NCBI GenBank assembly: GCA_000746585.2
Contig: CP009217.2
Location: 124,001-188,000 of the forward strand
DNA from: Rickettsiales bacterium Ac37b
GTDB taxonomy: Bacteria; Pseudomonadota; Alphaproteobacteria; Rickettsiales; Arcanibacteraceae
DNA length: 64,000 nt
Direction: 5' to 3'
Under the pieces are notes generated by a model that made no database searches, was not told the DNA's origin, and saw only the letters and a program-made list of their open reading frames with translations. The first letter of the stretch is position 1; each line of letters opens with the position of its first letter. This document shows, piece after piece, positions 38,298 through 46,833 of the stretch. The position numbers were made by a program, and so were the translations under genes.

Positions 38298-39467
38298 CTA
38301 CTGATTGAAAAATTTATTATATTCTTTGATAGCAAAACGATCAGTCATCCCTGCAATAAAGTTAGATATAGTATCCGCAACTTGCAATTTATTATTAAAA
38401 TCACACTTATTTTGCCACTCTAAAGGTAAGCAATCTGGGTTATTAAAAAAAATCTCAAAAAGCCCACTTACCACCTTTTTCGCCTTATAGGACATAATAT
38501 TTATCTCAGGGTGTCTATAAACATTTTTAAATAAAAATTCTTTAAGAGTAAGGTGACAATGTTTAATCTCATCAGAAAATTCTACAATATATTGAGGCGC
38601 ATTATAGACATCTTGAATATCTCGGATATGGAATAATTTTATATTGCTATTAGTGTGTTTAATTAAGTCCATAATTATTACATTCGTAAATCTCCGTATC
38701 GATTCATATACAATACGTCTTTTCTCAGTGATATGGAGATTTTTTGCTACCTCACTAAATATATTTCCTACAATAGGTAACTGATAAAAATCTTCAATAT
38801 CACAAAACCCAGCTCTAATACCATCTTCTATATCATGACTCGTGTAAGCAATATCATCAGCCAGCGAAGCAACCTGTGCTTCAAGAGAAGAGAATTTATC
38901 CAAAGATAAATCATGCTTTCTGGAATATTGAATAATTAAATTATTTTGATCGAAGTTTTTAATAGGACCATTATGTTTGGCAATTCCTTCTAATACTTCC
39001 CATGTTAAATTTAAACCATCAAACTCAGCATAACAACGTTCTAGTTCCGTCAATATCTTAAAAGTATGAATATTATGATTAAATCCTCCAAATAAAGACA
39101 TAGCTTGATTTAAAGCTTCTTCCCCAGCATGACCAAAAGGTGGATGTCCCAAATCATGCGCAAGTGCTATAACTTCTGTTAAATCCTCACAAAGTCCAAG
39201 TATTCTACTTATATTACGAGCTATGTGGGATACTTCTAAAGTATGAGTAAGTCTAGTACGATAATGATCTCCTTCTAAATTAACAAATACCTGCGTTTTA
39301 TATTCTAATCTACGAAATGCAGTTGTATTAACTAATCTGCCTCGATCATATTGAAAGTTATTTAAAAATTCAGGAGGGTTTTCTAAGTATAATCTTCCTT
39401 TACTAAATTCCGAATTAGATGCAAAAGATTTGAGTAACACTTTTAACCCTATTGTATTAATTGGCAT
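38298..39467 (-). CDS. Dgt-like dNTP triphosphohydrolase (HD domain)
   Basis: The 389-residue protein matches the dGTPase-like family: GRLVNTTAFRRLEYKTQVF near 43, the HD-domain residues in RLTHTLEVSHIARNI near 72 and ALAHDLGHPPFGHAGEEALN near 101, and DIAYTSHDIEDGIRAG near 194. It hydrolyses dNTPs to nucleosides and triphosphate and affects pool balance. The 3' end touches a truncated MITE, but the length is normal, so only the last residues may be changed. Confidence 0.93.
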   Translation of the reverse strand: MPINTIGLKVLLKSFASNSEFSKGRLYLENPPEFLNNFQYDRGRLVNTTAFRRLEYKTQVFVNLEGDHYRTRLTHTLEVSHIARNISRILGLCEDLTEVIALAHDLGHPPFGHAGEEALNQAMSLFGGFNHNIHTFKILTELERCYAEFDGLNLTWEVLEGIAKHNGPIKNFDQNNLIIQYSRKHDLSLDKFSSLEAQVASLADDIAYTSHDIEDGIRAGFCDIEDFYQLPIVGNIFSEVAKNLHITEKRRIVYESIRRFTNVIIMDLIKHTNSNIKLFHIRDIQDVYNAPQYIVEFSDEIKHCHLTLKEFLFKNVYRHPEINIMSYKAKKVVSGLFEIFFNNPDCLPLEWQNKCDFNNKLQVADTISNFIAGMTDRFAIKEYNKFFNQ

Positions 39468-39556
39468 ATAAAAAATTTAAGTTACTATACCATATATACT
39501 AAAAAAAGTACATAATTATACAAGTTTTGTCGAATAAATTAATTTAAACATATATA

Positions 39557-39913
39557 TTACCTTGTACGATCTGGTAGTTTTCTTTCTTTATTATGGTATT
39601 TTTTAGCTAGAGTGAGCTGCGCATATGTATTTTTACCCTCATAAATCTTATCAGTTTTAGTATCTTTAAGAGTTATATTATTATTACAATGGTTTACATT
39701 ATGTGGATCACCCTTTCCTCTACCATACAAAATAGCATGTTGTATTTCTTGCCTTCCATCTTCAGTAGTCAATTTGCTATATATGTAATGCCTTAATAAT
39801 TCTAAATCACTATTGTAGCCCAATACTTTATGCGTTCTATATTTTAATTCTTCTTGCATATCATAATCTTCTTCAATTTCTTTATATAAATTATAATAAT
39901 AGTCTATAGTCAA
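39557..39913 (-). CDS. Hypothetical protein, cut by IS630 copy 2
   Basis: The 118-residue frame begins at a TTG within the IS end, so its natural N-terminus is uncertain. Removing the IS and one TA gives an upstream in-frame stop within six codons and no ATG; the first good native start is Met19. The product is basic and polar with ILYGRGKGDPHNVNHCNNN in the middle. I recognise no family. It is probably a gene remnant. Confidence 0.4.
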   Translation of the reverse strand: MTIDYYYNLYKEIEEDYDMQEELKYRTHKVLGYNSDLELLRHYIYSKLTTEDGRQEIQHAILYGRGKGDPHNVNHCNNNITLKDTKTDKIYEGKNTYAQLTLAKKYHNKERKLPDRTR

Positions 39914-40837
39914 TTAAGTTGAGAATGGCATAGAGAAGCCATAATCAATAGCATCGCTAAGGTTATTAAAATTAGTAATGATAGGTTTGATTTTAGCTTT
40001 TAAATGAGCCCAATATTTTTCAATTGGGTTGAGATCAGGAGAGTAAGGTGGTAAGAATAAAAGTTTACAGCCTATATCTTCTATTAAATTCCTAGTTCTA
40101 GCTGACTTATGGAACGTTGCATTATCAAGTATTACAACTTGACCAAATCTTAGTTCGGGCACCAAACACTGACTAACCCACTCGTTAAAAACTTCTGTAT
40201 TACATGTGCCCTTGAAACACATTGGCGCAATAATTTTCTTCCCAACCTTACCTGCAATAAAGCTTTCTCAATCATGTTTTTTACCTGAGATATCACCATA
40301 AACTTTACTTCCTCTGAGACTGTATCCCCAAGAATAGTACAAATAGCTATCAATTCCACTCTCATCAATATAAACTATATCTTCCGCTTTATAGTTTGCG
40401 ATAGCTGCCAAAAATAATTGCCGTTTTGCTTCATCCCGTTCACGATAGAGTGTGGTCTTTTTTTTCGTGTGATCCCCAAAGTCTTGAATGCCAAACAGAT
40501 AGCAGCTGTAGACACATTAAAAACCTTTGCAAAATCAGATAATAGCCAATTGCTGTTTTTAGACACCTCGTTTAATAATTTGATTGGATCAAGCTTCTTC
40601 CATGGCTTAGCTGCTCGTGTGGCTGCTAAATTCCCGGATTTCGATCTCGATAACCATCTATAAATTGTTCTTTCACCTATGCCAAAAATTCTTGCAGCTT
40701 CTTCTCTGGTATAACCTTTATTAACATAGTGAATTACTTTTTTACGTAAATCTAAGGAATATGCCATTGCTTCTACTGTTTTGGGTTTATGAGCTTTTTA
40801 ATATATCATATATCATGTCTTTATCAACTTAATTTAC
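39909..40837 (-). mobile_element. IS630-family insertion sequence, copy 2
   Basis: The element is 929 bp and identical, as far as I compared it, to the copy at 5554-6482. Its flanking TA is at 39907-39908 and 40838-40839. It lies between a remnant gene and the sensor gene at 40856, with its right end 18 bases before that ATG, so it has replaced that gene's upstream region. Confidence 0.95.
39914..40767 (-). pseudogene. IS630 transposase, copy 2
   Basis: It has the same structure as copy 1: orfA 40375-40767 with a helix-turn-helix, a slippery run of eight A at 40458-40465, then the -1 frame with VYIDESGID, a TGA at 40268-40270, and the remaining catalytic blocks ILDNATFHKS and LNPIEKYW. The nonsense codon is shared with copy 1, so it arose before the second insertion. 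Confidence 0.9.
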
Positions 40838-40855
40838 TATAAAAATGTTCATGTT

Positions 40856-41872
40856 ATGAAAAATACTAAAGTTCTATTAAAGAAGTGGTTAGGTTTTTTG
40901 ATAATGAATTATGTAATCATTTATGGCATATACTTATTTGAGAAAAACAAGATAAATAATTTTTTAGATGATCAAGATAGAAAGGTTCTAGATATCACAT
41001 TAGAAAAAATAGAATTTTCTTACAATATCTTAGAAACTCTAAGTAAAATAATTATTAAAAGAAAGATTAGGAGTAAAACTTATATTTCTGAAGCTATTAA
41101 AGAATTATATAATACTGGCTATGATATGGGAACATATAAAGGCGTTAGATCTTCAGGTATCTATTGCTTTGCAAATGATAAACTTATAGGAAAAAATGGA
41201 TATATAAATAATGATAGACTTTATAAATTATTAAAGGGCATAAATTATGCAGATGCTACCTCCTTTAAAGTTGTTCCTATGATTAATTATAGTAATCAAG
41301 GTTTAATAATAAGTATGCCTTGTCAAGGTAAGAAAAATAAAGCATCTATAAACCTTATATTAACTAATTCTGCTATCAATGAAGTTTTAGATAAGCTCTT
41401 AGATGTTAATATAGAGTATGCATTATTTGATTCAATGCAAAATATGCTTTTAATGTCCAAAGGATTTAAGAAATCTTTTATAAATTTTAATGATTTTACC
41501 CTATTAGATTTATTACGTAATCAGAATAAAATTTACACCAAAGTATTGATGCAAAAAATTACTAATGAGGATTATTTTTTTATTGTAGGAATACCTAGCG
41601 ATATAGTAGTAAAAAAACTTTTAAAGCACATATTATGTGCAGCCATTGCTTTAAACTTAGGTATATTTATTTTATGGAAAATTATTCAATTAGCTTATTT
41701 AAAAATTAAAGATAAAATACATAAGAATTTTGAGAGTGAATTAAAGAGTTTAAAAAGTGTATTGCATCAACTACAAATGCAACATTTAGCAGTGAATGAT
41801 GATAATCAAACTATGAAAGATAGTATAAAAACTATTGCTATTTCTAATAATAGCCAGTCAGTGCTTAGTTAA
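40856..41872 (+). CDS. Membrane sensor protein, N-terminal half of a histidine-kinase-like pair
   Basis: The 338-residue protein has a membrane helix near 13-27, an extracytoplasmic domain of about 225 residues, a second helix (HILCAAIALNLGIFILWKII, 254-273) and a cytoplasmic coiled coil. This is the layout of a sensor kinase without its catalytic part. The next frame supplies an ATPase-like domain; skipping one base at CTT-A-GTT (41864-41870) would fuse them. No histidine-containing dimerisation motif is clear. The IS630 copy lies directly upstream. Confidence 0.6.
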   Translation: MKNTKVLLKKWLGFLIMNYVIIYGIYLFEKNKINNFLDDQDRKVLDITLEKIEFSYNILETLSKIIIKRKIRSKTYISEAIKELYNTGYDMGTYKGVRSSGIYCFANDKLIGKNGYINNDRLYKLLKGINYADATSFKVVPMINYSNQGLIISMPCQGKKNKASINLILTNSAINEVLDKLLDVNIEYALFDSMQNMLLMSKGFKKSFINFNDFTLLDLLRNQNKIYTKVLMQKITNEDYFFIVGIPSDIVVKKLLKHILCAAIALNLGIFILWKIIQLAYLKIKDKIHKNFESELKSLKSVLHQLQMQHLAVNDDNQTMKDSIKTIAISNNSQSVLS

Positions 41873-41876
41873 GCAA

Positions 41877-42587
41877 ATGATATTAAATGCTAATTTAAAA
41901 CTTCATAATGTAAATAATATAGTAAATATTTTTGCTAAATCTATCAAAGGAGAATTAAGTCTTACTTTAACAGCTCAAAAGCAGATAATTTTACTTCAAG
42001 AAATAGAAAATATAACAAATAATCTTTTTTTTAGCGAAATATATTATCATAAAGATGAAATTAATATAGAAACTATTATGGATAGTGTATCAAAAATATA
42101 TTCAAAATTTGTATTTGAAAATAACATAGAATTAAAAATTAAATATGAAGGTGATTTAAGTGGAATTTTTATAGAGATGCTATCACTAAAATATTTATTT
42201 ATAACATTGATAGCCTATTCTTTAAGAGGGCTTGGAAAAAAAGGAAAAATTGATCTAACTTTATCTAAGTTTATATATAACAACTTAGAGTGCTTAAAAA
42301 TTATTTTAGAGGATAACGGTTTTGGACTAGACTTAAATAATGAACTTATTGTAGAAAGCTCTAATATTGATGAAAAAACATTAGGTATTTTATCAGTATT
42401 TTTACCAAAAATTGAGTTCTTTAAACATATAATTTTTAAAGTAAAAGGCCAATTAGATTATGTTAGTAAATTGAATAAAGGCACATCCTTTACACTATTT
42501 ATACCCGTACAAATGCCAGAAGAAAATAAAAATGATCAGTCAAAAATAAATAAATGTTACGATAATGTTACGTATTTATATAGTTAA
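41877..42587 (+). CDS. HATPase-like C-terminal half of the split sensor kinase
   Basis: The frame is open from 41835; the ATG at 41877, five bases after the upstream stop, is a plausible reinitiation start. The 237-residue product resembles a GHKL ATPase: KYLFITLIAYSLRGLGKKGK stands where the N box is expected but lacks its Asn, LKIILEDNGFGLDLNN is a good G1 box, and KGTSFTLFIPV a G2 box. It could be a degenerate or non-catalytic kinase. The end overlaps the NB-ARC gene by 23 bases. Whether it is made alone or by +1 frameshifting is open. Confidence 0.55.
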   Translation: MILNANLKLHNVNNIVNIFAKSIKGELSLTLTAQKQIILLQEIENITNNLFFSEIYYHKDEINIETIMDSVSKIYSKFVFENNIELKIKYEGDLSGIFIEMLSLKYLFITLIAYSLRGLGKKGKIDLTLSKFIYNNLECLKIILEDNGFGLDLNNELIVESSNIDEKTLGILSVFLPKIEFFKHIIFKVKGQLDYVSKLNKGTSFTLFIPVQMPEENKNDQSKINKCYDNVTYLYS

Positions 42588-44934
42588 ATATGGTATTATA
42601 TCATATATATTATTAGCTTCAACGCTTGGTAATGCATCTAATAAACATTTTCCTAAAATATGGAATATACAGAATTACAATAGATATTTTGCAGGAAGAG
42701 AAGAAATTATTAACAAAATTCATCTTACATTTGAAGATAAAACAGATACTGTGTCTCTTATAGGAGTAGGAGGAATAGGAAAAACACAAATTGCTAAAAA
42801 ATTTGCTGAGCTATATAGAGAAAATTATGATATTATATGGTGGTTTGATGCTGCAAAGAATTTAGAAGATCAATATAAAAATTTATCTGAGAGTTGGAAC
42901 GAGCATATTATAGTTGATTCTCAATCTATACATTATATAGATACAAAAAATCTTGCAAAACAAGATATAATCAATAAAATAAAAAATAATTTAAGAACAA
43001 CAAATTTAAATTATTTAATCGTCTTTGATAATGTTATTAATAAAGAGGATATAATACCTTATATACCTGAACATCATAATAGTAAGCGAGCAAATGTAAT
43101 TATTACATCAAGAAAAATTAATATGATTGGGGAAATAATAAAAGTGCCTACTTTTAAAAGAAAAGAATCAATTGTTTTAATTGAAAAATTGATTAATGAT
43201 ATATCAAAAAATGAATCTGAAAAATTAGCAGAAGTACTATATGATTATCCTTTAGCCATATCACAAGCAGCCTCGTATATAAAGTTTCATCTTAGTGTTA
43301 CTCCAAAAACTTATATTGAATTATTAAAAAAAGATTACAAAACTATATGGAAAGGGGAAGAAAAAATGAAAGAATCTTCAGAAAAATTTTTAGACATTAC
43401 TGATAGTCATTCAGAATCTCTTATGCAAACAATTAATCTAACCATTACAAAAATAAAAGAACAATCCGAAGATACGTATAAGTTATTAATAATATGTTCA
43501 TTACTTAATAATAATAGTATACCTCAAGAATTATTGCTTAAACTAAATGCAGAAAATAACAATACACGCAGTGAACTAGAAAGTCATGAAGCACTTTCTT
43601 TAATAGAGCAATATTTATTAATTGAAAAAAACCAAGTGAATTCTAGCATATTAACATATAACATTCATGAAATTATCCAGAAGCTAATATTAGATCAACT
43701 TGATGAAACCACGTTAAATAAATATTTAAACTTACTAGTTAAGGAGTTTAATATATTTTTGCCTCATCAAATAGACCTTTTAGTACCGTTTCTAGAACAA
43801 AACTCTTACTTGCTACCACATGTTATAAAGATTGTTGAATTATGTAAACAAAATAATATTTATAATAATGAAGTCTTAGCTCTAAATTTAAGGATATTAC
43901 AATATTATTTACCTGGAGAAAGAAATTTTATTAAAGGAAATGAATATATAAATAATATAGAAGATATTAAAAAACATCTATTATTTATAGATCCTTTATT
44001 AAAAGTAAGATCAATCGTCATGAAAGCAGCTTTATTAGATTGGCAGGATGGAAATTTTAAAGAAGCAGAAACTATACTAAAAGAAGCAGTAAAAATAATT
44101 TCTAGTATAGAGAAAGCATATGAGGAAAAATTAATGGTGTATAATAGAATTGCACAAACTTATCAATTTTTAGGTGACATAGAAGAATCAATTAAATATT
44201 CTGATTTAGGTAAAAAAGTTATAGATAGCGCACTTAGTGATGGTGAATATTTAGGGAATCAAGATGCCTTTTATATTTCACGCTCTAGAATTAAAATGGA
44301 TCAGGGCAAATTAGATGAAGCGTTAGAAAATATTAAAATTGCTTATTCAAAACTCTCAGATCATTATCCATTTGTAGGAGCTTTATTTCCAATATCTGCC
44401 ATGGAAACAGATATATTATTACGTAAAAAAAATTATAAAGAATCTTATAATAAATCTACTGAAATGCTGGAAAAAGTTACTCAATATATATTAGATTCTA
44501 ATCATATATATTTTGGTAGAATAAAAGGCATGTTAGGATATTCATTATATGGATTGAATCGGCTGGTAGAAGCACAAAAAGCAGTTGAAGAAAGTATTGA
44601 AATTTTTAAAAATGGTGATTACATAAATACTAGATATAATGCCGTTTCATACATGTTATTTGGTATGATATTAATGCAAGAAAAGAAATACCAAGAAGCT
44701 CAGAAATATTTCCTGCAATCAGAAGAAATTTTTGAAAAAATATTTGTAAAAAAGACAATCGATGACATAAGTAGATTGTATAGTATGATCGTGGAAAGCT
44801 CTTTAAGATTAAATGATGATGGATTAGCACGGTATTATGCTACAAAACATCAAGAACATTTTGGTTATTCACACCCACGTACGTTTGAAATACGCGATCA
44901 TTTGTTTAATCTCACTTCAGGAATAGCTAAATAA
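42565..44934 (+). CDS. NB-ARC/TPR (STAND-class) ATPase with a probable signal peptide
   Basis: The 789-residue protein has an NB-ARC domain: YFAGREEIINKI at 41-52, Walker A GVGGIGKT at 67-74, Walker B YLIVFDN at 150-156, sensor TSR at 181-183, and the GxP-like DYPLAISQAAS at 228-238. A winged-helix-like region follows, then TPR-type helical repeats from about 475 (YNRIAQTYQFLGDIEESIKY, LFGMILMQEKKYQEAQKYFL). Residues 1-24 (KYGIISYILLASTLGNAS) look like a signal peptide cleaved after GNA. There is no obvious effector domain. It is translationally coupled to the ATPase gene upstream. Known relatives include plant and animal NLR-type regulators and bacterial STAND proteins. Confidence 0.85.
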   Translation: MLRIYIVKYGIISYILLASTLGNASNKHFPKIWNIQNYNRYFAGREEIINKIHLTFEDKTDTVSLIGVGGIGKTQIAKKFAELYRENYDIIWWFDAAKNLEDQYKNLSESWNEHIIVDSQSIHYIDTKNLAKQDIINKIKNNLRTTNLNYLIVFDNVINKEDIIPYIPEHHNSKRANVIITSRKINMIGEIIKVPTFKRKESIVLIEKLINDISKNESEKLAEVLYDYPLAISQAASYIKFHLSVTPKTYIELLKKDYKTIWKGEEKMKESSEKFLDITDSHSESLMQTINLTITKIKEQSEDTYKLLIICSLLNNNSIPQELLLKLNAENNNTRSELESHEALSLIEQYLLIEKNQVNSSILTYNIHEIIQKLILDQLDETTLNKYLNLLVKEFNIFLPHQIDLLVPFLEQNSYLLPHVIKIVELCKQNNIYNNEVLALNLRILQYYLPGERNFIKGNEYINNIEDIKKHLLFIDPLLKVRSIVMKAALLDWQDGNFKEAETILKEAVKIISSIEKAYEEKLMVYNRIAQTYQFLGDIEESIKYSDLGKKVIDSALSDGEYLGNQDAFYISRSRIKMDQGKLDEALENIKIAYSKLSDHYPFVGALFPISAMETDILLRKKNYKESYNKSTEMLEKVTQYILDSNHIYFGRIKGMLGYSLYGLNRLVEAQKAVEESIEIFKNGDYINTRYNAVSYMLFGMILMQEKKYQEAQKYFLQSEEIFEKIFVKKTIDDISRLYSMIVESSLRLNDDGLARYYATKHQEHFGYSHPRTFEIRDHLFNLTSGIAK

Positions 44935-45179
44935 TAATATATGAGACCATTAACAAAGTAAGTTAAATTCTAAAATGTGTACAGTGTTGTTTTAAGTAAA
45001 AGCATGTTTAAGGATAAATTTCAAAAAACACCTTTAGGCTGGATAGAATTATATAGTTTTTTCAGCTTCCTTAGCAGATAGGAATGATGAGCAAAACCTA
45101 CTTTTTGCTAGATTAGCGGAGAAGAACGCATATACTAATTCATCGCAAGTATACTAACATGTAATCAACTATGTTTTGA
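44935..45179. repeat. Intergenic region with a family-D element
   Basis: A family-D element lies at 45050-45150: TATAGTTTTTTCAGCTTCC at the left end, then AATGATGAGCAAAACCTAC and TTAGCGGAGAAGAACGCATA. Its right end has decayed. It separates the convergent NB-ARC and 45180 genes. Confidence 0.75.
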
Positions 45180-45836
45180 TTATCTTTTAAATTCTTGTAA
45201 ATTTTGCTTAGTAATATTGCCCTGTAGATAACGATCTAAATATTTTTTTTCTGATCTATCTTGGTAATGATCAATATTTATTCTATTATGAGATAAAGCA
45301 TCATTTAACGATTTTACATCTGAGTTAGAAATATTACTAGCAAATGAAACAATATGCTCACATATATGAAGAGGAAGATTAGTAGCATCTCTTAAACTTG
45401 TTATTGCATTTTTTGCCACTTGATTTAACTTACTACTTATATACTGGCATGCTGTATTTACTGGTTCAATTATACTTGAAAAATCTGTAATATTTTTGTT
45501 ACTTAAATATTCAATTATAGGGTAAGCAATATTTTTATAATCCTCATGGCTGACTTTTCCTATTAAGTATTTTTTTACGCTATTTTCATATTCTTCTTGT
45601 ACTACACCATATATATCTAGTGAGGGAATAATTTTTATTAATTTAAGAAGATGTTGTTTTGTTTCGTCTAATAATTCACCCTCACCTAAACTAGCAAAAT
45701 TACAATATTTAGATACTTCTATACTACCTGCAAATAAAGCCTTTGTATAATAGCCATCATTCATTGCTTTCCACTCTCCTCTAGCTCCCCTTAGAGAAAA
45801 CACAGCTTTACTTAATTCTATAATATAGTCTTTCAT
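45180..45836 (-). CDS. Hypothetical protein, 218 aa, accessory type
   Basis: I do not recognise the family. The soluble, helical protein contains NLPLHICEHIVSFASNISNS near residue 150, which loosely resembles an F-box-like or ankyrin-effector 'LP..I...I.SF' helix pair. The stretch IIEPVNTACQYISSKLNQ weakly recalls the VEPINAQYN block of the 30-32 kb proteins. Both similarities are short and may be chance. Its place beside the STAND gene and an IS suggests accessory, possibly host-directed, function. Confidence 0.5.
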   Translation of the reverse strand: MKDYIIELSKAVFSLRGARGEWKAMNDGYYTKALFAGSIEVSKYCNFASLGEGELLDETKQHLLKLIKIIPSLDIYGVVQEEYENSVKKYLIGKVSHEDYKNIAYPIIEYLSNKNITDFSSIIEPVNTACQYISSKLNQVAKNAITSLRDATNLPLHICEHIVSFASNISNSDVKSLNDALSHNRINIDHYQDRSEKKYLDRYLQGNITKQNLQEFKR

Positions 45837-46081
45837 AATTTTTCCTTTTTACTCTATATTAAAAATAAAATTAACTATTAATAATTCATAATATTTAATT
45901 AAATCTTTATCAATTCTTAAAGTTTTTATTAACTATTTATATCCAATGTTATTAATTCTATGGTTCTTAGCACCTAATTTTTCCTTTCTTATCCACAGTT
46001 ATAGTTAATTATTTATTAAATATAATCTGTTTTAATTGTATTATTAGTATTTACTACGTATATAGAATGTGGAGGATAAAT
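45837..46081. promoter_or_regulatory. AT-rich intergenic region with a DnaA box and a CtrA-like site
   Basis: The divergent intergenic region holds TTATCCACA, the DnaA-box consensus, at 45989-45997, and TTAATTATTTATTAA (TTAA-N7-TTAA, a CtrA-type full site) at 46005-46019. The segment around GGTTCTTAGCACCTAATTTT (45963-45982) recurs inverted near 54607. In such AT-rich DNA the CtrA pattern can arise by chance. Confidence 0.4.
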
Positions 46082-46498
46082 ATGGCACAAATAAACTTAT
46101 TTGATCCAACAACCAAAATACGTGATAAAGAAGTATTTTGTGATGGTAAACATTATCAAATTTACAAAAAAGATTACACCCCTCAATTGATTCATCAGGT
46201 AGATTTGTTTAATGATCAGTACATTCACGAGTTAAGCCCTAATAAGTCTTTTGATAAGATTAACTCTGTTCAAGACTTAATTTTACTACTAGAAAATATG
46301 CATAATATCGCAGGAAAACCATTGAGAGAGATCACGAACATCACAATTAAATATGGTACAGAATTGAGGTTACACGGTAACCAATCTTGTCCTGAAGGAT
46401 TCTTACTAATTAGTATGGAATCAGAAGGCATTAATAATAGTTGTGTCACAATATGCTTTTCGGGAAAATTAACTAGTGATACTCCACTAATATTTTAA
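46082..46498 (+). CDS. Hypothetical protein, 138 aa
   Basis: A strong GGAGG ribosome-binding site seven bases before the ATG at 46082 decides this start over the one at 46067. The product (MAQINLFDPTTKIRDKEVFC...) is soluble, beta-rich and has no family I recognise; the C-terminal half alternates hydrophobic strands (FLLISMESEGINNSCVTICF). It may be an accessory protein of the same region as its neighbours. Confidence 0.6.
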   Translation: MAQINLFDPTTKIRDKEVFCDGKHYQIYKKDYTPQLIHQVDLFNDQYIHELSPNKSFDKINSVQDLILLLENMHNIAGKPLREITNITIKYGTELRLHGNQSCPEGFLLISMESEGINNSCVTICFSGKLTSDTPLIF

Positions 46499-46563
46499 TA
46501 AAAATATTAGACTATAATAATTAATATAAATTGCGCAAAAAGCCTTGGTAAGGCTGCACGTAT

Positions 46564-46712
46564 TATTAGTAAATTAAGTTATATTTGGAACTAGGTTCAG
46601 ATAAAGCAAAACCTACAAATGGTAGGAAAACTTTGAGCTATAGCAAAGGCAATTTAAAATATTTAAATTGCCACAGCTATAACCGCGTCACGAATTCAAG
46701 TCAATTTACTCT
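46564..46712. repeat. Family-A MITE with a nested palindromic insertion
   Basis: Outer ends are TAGTAAATTAAGTTATATTT and AAGTCAATTTACTCTAG. At 46641-46679 an extra segment interrupts the conserved TTTGAGCTA-ACCGCG stretch. It holds a perfect 11-base-arm palindrome (GGCAATTTAAA, then TTTAAATTGCC) and is flanked by TA on both sides. The larger gap 46499-46833 otherwise contains no gene and serves as the proB leader. Confidence 0.85.
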
Positions 46713-46833
46713 AGGGCTGAATTTGCTAATAATATACTTATACTTACTTTATATACTTTAATTTTATAAAAATCAGTACTATAAAAGGTAAAGGGTTTTT
46801 TTTAATTAAAGCATTATTTGTATAAAATTAAAT

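Noticed and set aside
42565-44934. Avs-type or other antiphage STAND defence protein
   Set aside because: No N-terminal nuclease, protease, TIR or other effector domain is visible and the N-terminus looks like a signal peptide, so a phage-defence label is not supported.
45837-46081. Chromosome origin (oriC)
   Set aside because: Only one DnaA box and one CtrA-type site are seen, with no cluster and no typical origin neighbours; kept only as a weak observation.
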